A stretch of DNA of 64,000 nucleotides from Neomegalonema sp. (GTDB lineage Bacteria; Pseudomonadota; Alphaproteobacteria; Rhodobacterales; Rhodobacteraceae). The DNA lies in contig JALEGB010000089.1 of assembly GCA_022760355.1 (NCBI GenBank), positions 42,543-106,542 on the forward strand, given 5' to 3'. Numbering within the stretch: position 1 is the stretch's first letter; each line of letters starts with the position of its first letter. The notes below the pieces were generated by a model. It did no database searches. It was not told the origin of the DNA and saw nothing but the letters and a program-made list of their open reading frames with translations. Shown piece after piece: positions 29,845 through 38,647 of the stretch. The translations under genes and the position numbers were made by a program.

Positions 29845-31626
29845 TTAGCGCGAGGCGACGCGACTGCGGCCCCGATAATCCTGCGCGATCCAGCGCTGGA
29901 CGGCGCGGGTGATGGCGTCGACGGCGTCGCCCCGCCATGCTTTTGTGCCGAAGCGACGGCGGTCGCGATGATTGGTCATGAAGCCCAGCTCGATTAGAAC
30001 CGACGGCGTGTCGAAGTTCTTGAGCACCTTGAAGCCGGCATGGCGGTGGGGGCGCTTGTGAATCAGATTCAAGCCGCTGGCGCGGAACTCCTCGATGAAC
30101 AGCTGCGCCATGATCTGTGACCGGCGGTCAACTTGTCGGCTGATCGACGAGGCGAGCAGTGTCGAGGTCGCCGGCGACAGGCGCGTTTCACTCCGCGTAT
30201 TACGCGCCGTTTCTTTGCTGATCGATTTCCGGGCTTTTTCGCGCAAGGTGTAGATTGACGCGCCCGACACGCCCGGGTGGCCCGGTAGCGAATCGGCGTG
30301 CAGCGAGATGAACAGCTTCGCCTTTAGCTTGGCGGCCATTGCGGCGCGTGCGTCGAGAGGAATGAACCGGTCGGTGGTGCGGGTTAGATACACATGGACC
30401 CGTCCGGGGCGGTGGAGCCGACGCCGAAGATCCTGCGCGACGCGCAGAACGATGTGTTTTTCGAACAGACGACCGAAGCGTGCGCCGCTGTCGTGGCCGC
30501 CATGTCCTGGGTCAATGACGATAATCAAGGGCGGCGCGGTAGGCCGACGGCGCGGGCTTGGCGCGGGGCGCGGCGCAGTGCGCGGCGCCAGCGTCAAACG
30601 GGTCGCCGGACGGTAAGGCGCGGGCGGCTTGGCGGGGATGGACCGGGTCGAAATGGTTTCTGGATCATACAGAACCACCTCATCGTTGCGTCGCCGGGTC
30701 TGGTTGGTTTTGACGCCACTGGCGCGGCGCCGCTTTGCTGGAACCCACTCGCGCACATTGGCGGTTTCGAGTTTGCTGTCGTATTTCGGCGGAGCCTTGG
30801 GCGCCTTCGAGGCTCTAGCGACGCGGGGCGGCGCCGCGACAGGCTTCGGCGCCGGGACTGGCGCTGTTTTTCCCGCCGCCGCGACGCGGAAGATAATTTC
30901 AAGGCGAGCGGCGCCGTCAGCGAGGCTTGCGTCGATCTTTGAGCTGGCGATGGTCGCCTCGCCCGTCAAATCGATTGCGACGCGCGAACGACCCGGCTCA
31001 AACAACGCAAAGCGGAGACCCGTGATCGCTGGCGACGGCGCGTCGACGCGCGGCTTGCCGGACCAGCGCACTTCGGAGAGGTCGACCACCAGCTTATGTG
31101 GCTGGTCGCCATCGGGCCGCAGGGTGAACGCCTGATAATCGACGGCCTGGCTCAGCTCGACGCGAAGCTGGTACGTGCCGTCTTTGCGGGGAATAACAAC
31201 CGGCGCTTCGGCTGTGGTGACGCCGAACGGCCGCTGCAGCGGACGCAGCGGCTCCCCCACCGCGTCGCTGCCAGCGATGGTCAATAGCGCGAGCAAAGTC
31301 AGACGGCGTCCAGCAAGCGCCGTGAAGTCTGCGGCGCGGCGCAGATCTTCGCGCGTCAGATTAGGGCGCCATGCCGTCATCTCACGTAATCGCGCCGGCG
31401 TTGGCGTGCTCAGCTTCGACGCCGAGCTGGCGCATTGAGACCATACAGCGCGCACGCCGTCCGCGCCCTTGTGCAAAGCGGCGGTTAGGCGCGCCAGTGG
31501 GCGATGTTCTATTGCGTGGGCCGCATCCGTGGTGGTGCGTGTCCGGTTTTTCTGGCCGTTGATCGAGCGCGCTACTGCGCGCCGACGTTCGTCAGACGAA
31601 CGCGCCGCCTTCCCGAAAGCGTCCAT
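29845..31626 (-). CDS. amiC: N-acetylmuramoyl-L-alanine amidase, AmiC type with AMIN domain
   Basis: The 593-residue amidase removes peptides from glycan strands during daughter cell separation. A long basic N-terminal stretch precedes a hydrophobic export segment near residue 107 (RRLTLLALLTIAGSDAVG). The AMIN domain follows (LRVELSQAVDYQAFTL, then RVAIDLTG). A Pro/Arg linker leads to the Amidase_3 domain, with zinc ligands in VIDPGHGGHDSGA, EKHIVLRVAQ and FISLHADSLPG and the catalytic Glu in LIELGFMTNH. The start is uncertain: the ATG at 31380 would give a shorter, more typical N-terminus. It diverges from rne across a 1 kb leader. Confidence 0.9.
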   Translation of the reverse strand: MDAFGKAARSSDERRRAVARSINGQKNRTRTTTDAAHAIEHRPLARLTAALHKGADGVRAVWSQCASSASKLSTPTPARLREMTAWRPNLTREDLRRAADFTALAGRRLTLLALLTIAGSDAVGEPLRPLQRPFGVTTAEAPVVIPRKDGTYQLRVELSQAVDYQAFTLRPDGDQPHKLVVDLSEVRWSGKPRVDAPSPAITGLRFALFEPGRSRVAIDLTGEATIASSKIDASLADGAARLEIIFRVAAAGKTAPVPAPKPVAAPPRVARASKAPKAPPKYDSKLETANVREWVPAKRRRASGVKTNQTRRRNDEVVLYDPETISTRSIPAKPPAPYRPATRLTLAPRTAPRPAPSPRRRPTAPPLIIVIDPGHGGHDSGARFGRLFEKHIVLRVAQDLRRRLHRPGRVHVYLTRTTDRFIPLDARAAMAAKLKAKLFISLHADSLPGHPGVSGASIYTLREKARKSISKETARNTRSETRLSPATSTLLASSISRQVDRRSQIMAQLFIEEFRASGLNLIHKRPHRHAGFKVLKNFDTPSVLIELGFMTNHRDRRRFGTKAWRGDAVDAITRAVQRWIAQDYRGRSRVASR

Positions 31627-32633
31627 GGCTCACCTCATTCCCGCGTTGCATTTGCGAATTGGCCATGAGGATTGCCGGAAAGTTTTTAGAGATTGTTGAG
31701 GCTGACAAAAAATAAAGATGGTCGGCGGCGTTTTCGCTCGCTAAGATTCCGTTGCGGCGTGGGCGCAGTTCACAAACCCTTAATGAGGGTTCCGCATGAT
31801 CGCTTTGTCTGGCGAATCGGTATTGTGACGAAGCGCGCGGGCCAAATGTCGCCGCATCTGCGTGTTGAGGGTTTTTTAAACCCTCTTCTTCGCGTCGGTG
31901 CGTACCGCTTTTTTGGCGCTGTCGTCGATACAGCGCCGGGGCGGATTGGATGGGTTTAGCGGCGTGTGGGGCGGTGATGACACGGTGTTGTCGGCGCTGG
32001 CGCCGCGAAGTTGAATGCGATGCGCGCTTAGCAGCTGTAGATTTGGCTGCCGCGCGGTTTGTGTGATCGGCGCGACGTCGCCGGCGTAGGGAATTGTAAC
32101 GACTGCACGGTTGGTAAGAGCCGCGTGCAAATGAAACGATGAAACACACGCGCGGCGATGTTCGTCGCGCGAATTTTAGGGCGCTGCTGGCGGCGGACGA
32201 ATGAACAGGTCCGTCAAGCGGCGCGTGATGTAATTGGACGGCGTCGGCGCTTTCGTCGACCGGGATCGCCTCGCAAGACGCGGCGAACCGGCGAAAAGCG
32301 CGGCTGGCGCTGGCCCAAAGCCGCCGCCCTGAGGCGGCCCGCGCCACGCGGCGCGCTGAGAGTGAGTGGATCGGCGCAGCAATGCTGGGTCGACCCTACA
32401 ATTGGCGTACGCGCGAACGCGGCCGAGCACTCGGGCGGTTTCGGATCAGTGATGACGCAAGGCGCAACAGCATTGAAACCACGCCGGGAGCCCGACTGCT
32501 CCTCCGGCGTCGTTCGCGTGCGCGTGTTCAGCCGCGCGTCTATTTTCGAAAGGCGGGCTGCGACCGCAGCTGGAGCCGCCGATAGCCTCGTGCGCTCCGC
32601 AAGCCGCAGGTCTCGGTCCGATGCAAGGACCTC
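31627..32633 (+). other. Long intergenic region / probable rne 5' leader
   Basis: About 1 kb without a convincing gene separates the amidase from rne. The ORF at 31592-32347 is Arg/Ser/Ala-rich noise. Two hairpins with related arms are visible: AACCCT-TAATG-AGGGTT at 31775 and GAGGGTTT-TTT-AAACCCTC at 31867. RNase E genes are known to have long autoregulatory leaders, and in Rhodobacter a small RNA is made from this leader, so this is the likely content here. Confidence 0.55.
31867..31890 (+). promoter_or_regulatory. Hairpin in the rne leader, possible attenuator
   Basis: GAGGGTTT and AAACCCTC form a perfect 8 bp stem with a TTT loop, followed by TTCTT. Its arms can also pair with the AACCCT/AGGGTT hairpin at 31775-31791, so two alternative folds are possible. 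Premature termination or a cleavage site are both plausible. Confidence 0.4.
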
Positions 32634-35513
32634 ATGGCGAACAAGATGCTCATTGACGCCGCGCACCCCGAAGAAACTCGGGTTGTCGTGGTCGAGGGAT
32701 CTCGTGTCGAGGAGTTCGATTACGAGACGGTGACCAAAGCCCAGATTTCTGGGAATATCTATCTGGCGCGCGTTACGCGGGTTGAGCCGTCGCTGCAGGC
32801 GGCTTTTGTCGAGTATGGCGGCGGACGTCACGGTTTTCTGGCGTTCTCAGAGATTCACCCTGACTATTACCAGATTCCGGCCGCGGATCGTGAAGCGTTG
32901 CTCGAAGCTGAGCGCGCGGCGCAGGCGGAGGAAGACGAAGAAGAAAACGGCCCAAACGGGCGTAAACCGCGCCGGCGAGACGCGAAGCGCGCGTCGGAGA
33001 ATGGCGGCGACGCTAAAGGCGAGGCCCGCAAATCCAGCCGACGCAGCGGCGGGCGTGAGAAAGGGCCGCATAAGCAGCGGCTGCGTCCGGCGCCGTTCGA
33101 TCCAGACGCAAAGGTTGCGGCGGTAGCGGCTGAGTCGATTGGGACGGACGAATTTTGGGTCCGCCCCAAAATCGACATCCCGACGCTCGTGGAGCCGACG
33201 TCGGAGGAAACGGGCGACGCGCCAAGCAGCGAGACGACGAGCGCCGCCATGGCGGAGCCTGCAGCGGTCGCAGCGGAAACAGTGAGCGAAGCCGTGGCGC
33301 CGTCAGCCCTGCGCGACATGGATGGCGAGGCGGTCGACATCGAAGCTGAGGCTGATGATGACGGCGCCGGCGCCGGCCTGTCTACGGTTGAGGACGCGCC
33401 AAACGCCCGGAGCGTTGGCGCCGACGACGACGAGGAGCGCGGCGACGTTGAGGAAGTCGGAGCGGTCGACGTCCAGGAAGAGATCAAGCCGCGCGCAATC
33501 CGGATGCGCGACTACAAAATCCAGGAAGTCATCAAACGCCGTCAGATCGTCTTGGTGCAGGTGGTGAAGGAGGAGCGCGGGACGAAGGGCGCCGCCCTGA
33601 CGACCTATCTCTCGCTCGCTGGTCGCTATTGCGTGCTGATGCCAAACACGCCGCGCGGCGGCGGCATCTCACGCAAGATCACCTCGGCGGCGGACCGTAA
33701 GCGGCTGAAAGCGCTCGCAAACGAGTTTGAAGTGCCGGAGGGGATGGGGCTGATCGTCCGTACGGCGGGCGCCAACCGCACGAAAGCTGAGATTAAGCGG
33801 GATTATGAGTATCTGCTTCGTCAATGGGCGTCGATCCGCGAGCTCACGCTGCGTTCAATCGCGCCGGCGCTGATTTTTGAGGAAGGCAGCCTGATTAAGC
33901 GCGCTATTCGCGATCTCTATAATAAGGACATCGAGAGCGTGCTTGTGGAGGGCGAGGACGCCTACCGGGAAGCCAAAGACTACATGAAGATGCTGATGCC
34001 GTCGCACGCCAAGAATGTGCAGCCCTATCGGGAGACGACGCCGCTCTTCATCAAGCATCAGATTGAGAGCCAAGTCTCCCGCATGCTGGATCCGCGGGTG
34101 CAGCTGAAATCGGGCGGCTATCTGATTATCAATGTGACCGAAGCGCTGGTTGCAGTTGACGTGAACTCGGGCAAGTCGACCAAAGAAGGGTCCATTGAGG
34201 ACACCGCGCTGAAGACGAACCTCGAGGCCGCCGAAGAGGTCGCCCGGCAGATGAAACTGCGCGATCTCGCGGGCCTGATTGTCATTGACTTCATTGACAT
34301 GGAGGAGCCGCGAAACAACCGCTCAGTTGAAAAGCGGTTGAAAGAAAGGCTGAAAAACGATCGGGCTCGGATTCAGATTGGCCGCATTTCCGGTTTCGGC
34401 TTGCTTGAGATGTCGCGTCAGCGCTTGCGGCCGGGCTTGCTGGAGGCGACGACCTGCCCCTGCCCAGTCTGTTCGGGCGCGGGGGTCGTGCGCAGCGATG
34501 AATCGATGGCGTTGGTGATCCTTCGCGGCATCGAGGAAGAGTGTGTGCGCGGTCGTTCGGCGGCGGTGAAGGTGGCGGCGCCGATGTCGGCGGCCAACTA
34601 CATCTTGAACTACAAGCGGGCTCGGATCGCGGAGATTGAGGCGCGCTACGATATTCAGGTGTTCATCGAAGGCGATCCCGCCCTGCCGAGCACTGAATAT
34701 AAGCTTGAGCGGACCCGGCCGGTTGCGCGCGATTCCGAGGAGCCGCGCCGCGCCGTCCAGATTGACGGCGGCTATCGGGCGAAGGTCGAAGACGCCGAGG
34801 TGATCGAAGAGGAGGCTCCGGCGGAGGCGGAGCGCCCGACCGAAGCCGATGACGGCGAAGGCGGGCGCCGCAGCCGTCGCAGACGGCGCAGTCGCGACTC
34901 CGATCGGGCCGAGCGCCGCGAGGAGCCGGTTGAGGAGATCGCGGCCGAGACCGCTGCGGATGAGGCGCGCGCCTCAGATCCTGAGGCTGGCCCTGACGCG
35001 GATGATGATGAAGACGGCGCGGGCAAAAAACGTCGGCGCGGGCGTCGTGGCGGCCGTCGTCGGCGTCGGCGCGACGAAGATGGCGGTTCGGATCCAATGC
35101 CGGTGATCGATTTCGACGCTGAAGCGGCGGAAGCGTCGGATGCGCCAGCCGAAGCGCGGCCGGACGAAACGGTGTCGGACGAAACGGTGTCGGACGCGGC
35201 CGAGGCAGGTTCCGATCGGACGGAAGCCGCTGAGCCTGTGGAGAATGGCGCGGCGGCGGTTGCGGTGGTTGCGGCGTCAGAGGATGTCAGCGCGCCGGCG
35301 CCTGATCCCGCCAGCGAGGTTGTCGCGTCGGACGCCGCAGATGACGTTGTCGACAAAGCGGCGGCTGCGGGGGACGCCGCGGAAGCCTCAGATATTGAGG
35401 TGGATGACGAAACGCAGCCAGAAGTTGCGCCAGCGGCGCAGGCGGCTGCGGTTGAGGAGAAGCCGGCAGGCCCGCCTCGCACCGGTTGGTGGGCGTTGCG
35501 GCGGAATGCTTGA
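32634..35513 (+). CDS. rne: Ribonuclease E
   Basis: The 959-residue endoribonuclease is the core of the RNA degradosome. The S1 domain starts with GNIYLARVTRVEPSLQAAFV and is interrupted by a long charged, Ala/Glu-rich insert (residues about 90-300), typical of alphaproteobacteria. The catalytic DNase I-like part has VAVDVNSGK and LIVIDFIDMEEPRN for magnesium. The zinc-link is TCPCPVCSGAG. The C-terminal 260 residues are disordered with Arg-rich (RRSRRRRRSR) and acidic blocks that bind RNA and partners. GGACCTC precedes the ATG. RNase G is excluded by the long tail. Confidence 0.95.
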   Translation: MANKMLIDAAHPEETRVVVVEGSRVEEFDYETVTKAQISGNIYLARVTRVEPSLQAAFVEYGGGRHGFLAFSEIHPDYYQIPAADREALLEAERAAQAEEDEEENGPNGRKPRRRDAKRASENGGDAKGEARKSSRRSGGREKGPHKQRLRPAPFDPDAKVAAVAAESIGTDEFWVRPKIDIPTLVEPTSEETGDAPSSETTSAAMAEPAAVAAETVSEAVAPSALRDMDGEAVDIEAEADDDGAGAGLSTVEDAPNARSVGADDDEERGDVEEVGAVDVQEEIKPRAIRMRDYKIQEVIKRRQIVLVQVVKEERGTKGAALTTYLSLAGRYCVLMPNTPRGGGISRKITSAADRKRLKALANEFEVPEGMGLIVRTAGANRTKAEIKRDYEYLLRQWASIRELTLRSIAPALIFEEGSLIKRAIRDLYNKDIESVLVEGEDAYREAKDYMKMLMPSHAKNVQPYRETTPLFIKHQIESQVSRMLDPRVQLKSGGYLIINVTEALVAVDVNSGKSTKEGSIEDTALKTNLEAAEEVARQMKLRDLAGLIVIDFIDMEEPRNNRSVEKRLKERLKNDRARIQIGRISGFGLLEMSRQRLRPGLLEATTCPCPVCSGAGVVRSDESMALVILRGIEEECVRGRSAAVKVAAPMSAANYILNYKRARIAEIEARYDIQVFIEGDPALPSTEYKLERTRPVARDSEEPRRAVQIDGGYRAKVEDAEVIEEEAPAEAERPTEADDGEGGRRSRRRRRSRDSDRAERREEPVEEIAAETAADEARASDPEAGPDADDDEDGAGKKRRRGRRGGRRRRRRDEDGGSDPMPVIDFDAEAAEASDAPAEARPDETVSDETVSDAAEAGSDRTEAAEPVENGAAAVAVVAASEDVSAPAPDPASEVVASDAADDVVDKAAAAGDAAEASDIEVDDETQPEVAPAAQAAAVEEKPAGPPRTGWWALRRNA
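35161..35190 (+). repeat. 15 bp tandem duplication inside rne
   Basis: CGGACGAAACGGTGT occurs twice in a row and encodes DETVSDETVSD in the disordered C-terminal part of RNase E. It is in frame and so tolerated; it probably arose by recent slippage. Confidence 0.85.
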
Positions 35514-36088
35514 TGGGACGGCGGCGCGGAGCGGCTTGATGCGTCGCGCCGCGCCTCTGTTCACATAAGGCGCTTCGTCCGCTCCGGTAGGATGTCTCTT
35601 TAGGCTGGTTCAGTTTTCCGCATCAAAAGAAGCCGCTTGCCGCGGAATCTTTTGTTTCGGCTGAAGCACGAGCCAGTCGGCGCAACATGGCCTGAATCGG
35701 TTAAGCAAGCCGGGGAGCGAACGCTCCCCGGCTTCTTCGTATTTCGGCCCATATTTTGCACCCTATTAAGTCCGACTATGGTGATGTTGATGTACCCTTT
35801 GCGGTTGAGATTGGTCGAACGCGCGTGTTGCGGCGATCAGCCGGGGCCTATTTCGCCGCAATCAGCCGAGTGCTGGCTCTGAGTGTAGAAAATGAGAAGC
35901 ATCGATCTAACCGCCGCGGGCGCTGTTCTGTCTTCATTCGACACATTTACGCGCAGTCGGCGCTGTAATAGCGTGGCGTTGTCTGGGGTGAAAACAATAG
36001 GGGGCGCCGTTGGCGCGAACGGTCGGGTGAAGCGCCCGCGCTCGTGCGGGAGCCTTTGCTTGCGCGGGGGTCTTTGGAGGACGACGCG
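35514..36088. other. Intergenic region after rne, no convincing gene
   Basis: About 575 bp holds one clear terminator (35707). ORFs at 35637 and 35756 have no recognisable product and span the terminator. The part before it (35580-35706) could encode a small RNA ending at that hairpin, or be the rne 3' untranslated region. After it the DNA is A/T-richer and probably includes a promoter for the next gene. Confidence 0.5.
35707..35740 (+). terminator. Strong hairpin terminator about 190 bp after rne
   Basis: AAGCCGGGGAGC-GAAC-GCTCCCCGGCTT is a perfect 12 bp stem with a 4 nt loop, followed by CTTCGTATTT. The distance from rne leaves room for a separate short transcript. Confidence 0.75.
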
Positions 36089-37396
36089 ATGGCCTATGTG
36101 AAGCTGCCGGAAGAACTTCGCATGTGGGAAGTGTTGCTGCCGGATGGCGGCGCCTCCCGCTTTGAGTTCAGCATCTTCGCGGGCGAAGTGCTGCGGGTCG
36201 AAACGCGTTCGGAGCCGTCGCATAGCGGCGCGACGACGCTGTATATTCGCAGCCAGCGGGGCGAAAGGCGGTTCGATTTTAGCCATCTGCCCGTGCAATT
36301 CAAACAGGGCGATGTCGTGGGGGTTCTCGCCGTCTTGCCGGAGACGGAAGATGACGGCCCGATTTTGTGTGTCGCCAATCTCGATTCGGATCAGCGCATC
36401 GATTTTTTAAGCCGCGAGCCGGAATTGCTGCGTCTCATGACGAATGACGCAGTCGATCTGCGCCGGGCGGCGCTGGGATGGGGCGATATTGCGGGCGCCC
36501 TGTTCCGCGGCGCGCTTCTCGGCGGCGTGGCGGCGGTCGGCGCAGCGATTGTGAAAACACTGCTCGCCGCGGCGAGCGGCGCGATTGGCGGCGGCGCTCT
36601 TGCGATGGCGGCGCGCGTTGGGGCGACGTTGTTTCAAGATCCGAGTTGTCTGGTGATCGGCGCGTCGGCCGGCGTTGGCGGGTTCGGGGTGCTGATGACT
36701 CTGGCCACACTGCGCTTGAGCCGGCAGGGGCGTTTTCAGCGTGAGCTGCTGGACCATGTTTGGCGGCGCGCCGGCGAGGCGCTCGGATTTGTGCAGGATA
36801 ATATCGACGCGTTTCGGTTCAGCTCAATTGTTGTGGGGGCTGGCGGATCGGCGCCATCGGAGCCGCGGCCGGTTGAAGGCGAGGAAGTGACGCGCGACCG
36901 TCCGTTGCGCCCGATCCGCGGCGCAGCTGAGGATGCTCAACTTGCGCCGCCAGCTGCGTCAGGCGAGCCGCGCGGCGACAAAGCGGCGCGCCCTTCGGTT
37001 CGGGCGGCGCGGCGGGTTGCTCCGCGCATTCCCAACAGTGTGAAGCAGGCGCAGGCGGAACGTGCGCGGTGGGAAGAAGAGCTGCGCCGCCGCGAACAGG
37101 AACAGCGTCAGCGATCAGAGCCAGCGCCGCGACGTCATGCGGAGCCCGCGCCGCAAATGCGCGCTGAGCTCAGCGGCGGCGCGCGATCCGGCCTGCGGCC
37201 GGCGGATGCGGATAGAGCGCGCTCGGTCCGCACGCCGTGCGCCCATCCGCGGCGAGAGACGGCGACGCGCCATGTCGCCGCAGCGCGCGCCCGTTTGGAT
37301 CGTTCGGATGCGGAGGCCGATCTATTCAGCGCCCGTCTCGATCGGATGGGCGAACGCCTGACGGGCGGTCGCGGCGGCTCGGTCGATAATCGCTGA
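36089..37396 (+). CDS. Uncharacterised membrane protein with glycine-rich hydrophobic core
   Basis: I do not recognise this 435-residue protein. Residues 1-130 look like a beta-rich soluble domain (LPEELRMWEVLLPDGGASRF). Residues about 145-225 are strongly hydrophobic and Gly/Ala-rich (GALLGGVAAVGAAIVKTLLA, then VIGASAGVGGFGVLMTL), suggesting two or three membrane segments or hairpins. The last 180 residues are Arg/Glu/Ala-rich and probably disordered or coiled (AERARWEEELRRREQEQRQR). GGAGG lies 8 nt before the ATG at 36089; the track start at 36044 lacks this. It is convergent with the aminotransferase. Confidence 0.7.
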   Translation: MAYVKLPEELRMWEVLLPDGGASRFEFSIFAGEVLRVETRSEPSHSGATTLYIRSQRGERRFDFSHLPVQFKQGDVVGVLAVLPETEDDGPILCVANLDSDQRIDFLSREPELLRLMTNDAVDLRRAALGWGDIAGALFRGALLGGVAAVGAAIVKTLLAAASGAIGGGALAMAARVGATLFQDPSCLVIGASAGVGGFGVLMTLATLRLSRQGRFQRELLDHVWRRAGEALGFVQDNIDAFRFSSIVVGAGGSAPSEPRPVEGEEVTRDRPLRPIRGAAEDAQLAPPAASGEPRGDKAARPSVRAARRVAPRIPNSVKQAQAERARWEEELRRREQEQRQRSEPAPRRHAEPAPQMRAELSGGARSGLRPADADRARSVRTPCAHPRRETATRHVAAARARLDRSDAEADLFSARLDRMGERLTGGRGGSVDNR

Positions 37397-37420
37397 TCCC
37401 GCCCCGGCCGCCGGCGCCGG

Positions 37421-38614
37421 CTAATAATCCTGCTTGGCGGCCCAAGCCGCGATCCGCTCGGCGCCCTTGCGAACCTCTTCCGGCGATCCGGCAAATGAGA
37501 TGCGCGCCGTCCGTTCGCCGCGTCTGGGGTCGAAATCCAGGCCCGGAGTCGTTGCTACGCCTGCTTCGTGCAACAGCTTCGCACACCATTCTTTGCTGTT
37601 TGGCGCGCCATCGGGCAGCTGGAAATAGAGGTAGAACGCGCCGTCGCAGGGCGCCGCGCCGCCAAGTTTCAGCTCTGGCAGCATCCGCATTAAATAGTCG
37701 CGATTTGCGGCGTAGACCTCCCGGCGCGCCTCAAGCTCAAGCGCCGCCTCGGCGCTCAGCGCCGCGAGCGCGGCGATTTGCGATACATGCGGCGGACAGA
37801 TGAATAGATTTTGCGCCAGCCGCTCAATCGGGCGGAGTAAAGGTTCGGGCAGCACCATCCAACCGATGCGCCAACCTGTCATCGCGAAGTACTTTGAGAA
37901 GCTGCTTACAATGATGGCGTCATTGTCGAATTCGAGCGCCGACGCGGCGGGCTCGTCATAGGTTAGGCCGTGGTAAATCTCGTCTGAGATAAACCAGGCG
38001 CCGTTTGTCGCGCACCAGCCGGTTAAGGCGGCAAGCTCGGAGCGGGTTGCGGCGACGCCCGTCGGGTTTGCGGGGCTTGCGATCAAGACGCCGTCGATGG
38101 GGGCTTCCGCTGCGGCGGCGTCCAGCATCGCGGCGGTTGGGGTCCAGCGGTTTTCGGGGCCGACCGGCAGCCCTACGGGGGTGAGCCCCAGCGCTGAGGC
38201 GATTTGGCGATAGCTGGGATATCCGGGCTCCGCCATTGCGATCCGGGCGCCTGGATTGAAGGCGGCGATAAAAGCCAGCTGGAAGCCGGCGGAGGAGCCG
38301 GTGGTGGCGACGATGCGCGATGGATCGATCACAAGGCCGTGACGCGCGCGATAGAGGTCGGCGACGCCTTCACGCAGCGGCGCCAGACCAAGGGCTACGG
38401 TGTAGCCTAGCGGATCGCGAAGGGCGCTACGGACGGCCTCCAGCGCCGCTTTGGGGGCGGGTTCGCCTGGCTGGCCGACCTCCAGATGCGCAATATCGCG
38501 GCCAGCGGCCTCCAGCGCGGCGGCTTCGCGCATGGTTTCCATCGCTTCGAAGGGGGCCACATCAGAACGTTGTGACGCAACACGCCTTGAAATCTTCATG
38601 ATCGGTCTTTCCAT
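37421..38614 (-). CDS. Class I/II PLP-dependent aminotransferase
   Basis: The 397-residue fold-type I aminotransferase resembles aspartate or aromatic aminotransferases. It has the cofactor-contact segment SPANPTGVAAT, ISDEIYHGLTYDE, the PLP-lysine motif SSFSKYFAMTGWRIGW and a C-terminal Arg in RISFAGS. The substrate cannot be fixed from sequence. The start may be the ATG at 38599 (MKISRRVA) instead of 38614. It diverges from the M48 protease gene. Confidence 0.9.
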   Translation of the reverse strand: MERPIMKISRRVASQRSDVAPFEAMETMREAAALEAAGRDIAHLEVGQPGEPAPKAALEAVRSALRDPLGYTVALGLAPLREGVADLYRARHGLVIDPSRIVATTGSSAGFQLAFIAAFNPGARIAMAEPGYPSYRQIASALGLTPVGLPVGPENRWTPTAAMLDAAAAEAPIDGVLIASPANPTGVAATRSELAALTGWCATNGAWFISDEIYHGLTYDEPAASALEFDNDAIIVSSFSKYFAMTGWRIGWMVLPEPLLRPIERLAQNLFICPPHVSQIAALAALSAEAALELEARREVYAANRDYLMRMLPELKLGGAAPCDGAFYLYFQLPDGAPNSKEWCAKLLHEAGVATTPGLDFDPRRGERTARISFAGSPEEVRKGAERIAAWAAKQDY

Positions 38615-38647
38615 ACCCGCATTGACGCATGCTCCGAGGAACCGCCT

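Noticed and set aside
31592-32347. 251 aa minus-strand ORF between the amidase gene and rne
   Set aside because: Low-complexity Arg/Ser/Ala composition, no motif, overlaps the amidase 5' end and the hairpins of the probable rne leader.
35637-35882. 81 aa ORF after rne
   Set aside because: It runs through the strong terminator hairpin at 35707 and has no domain.
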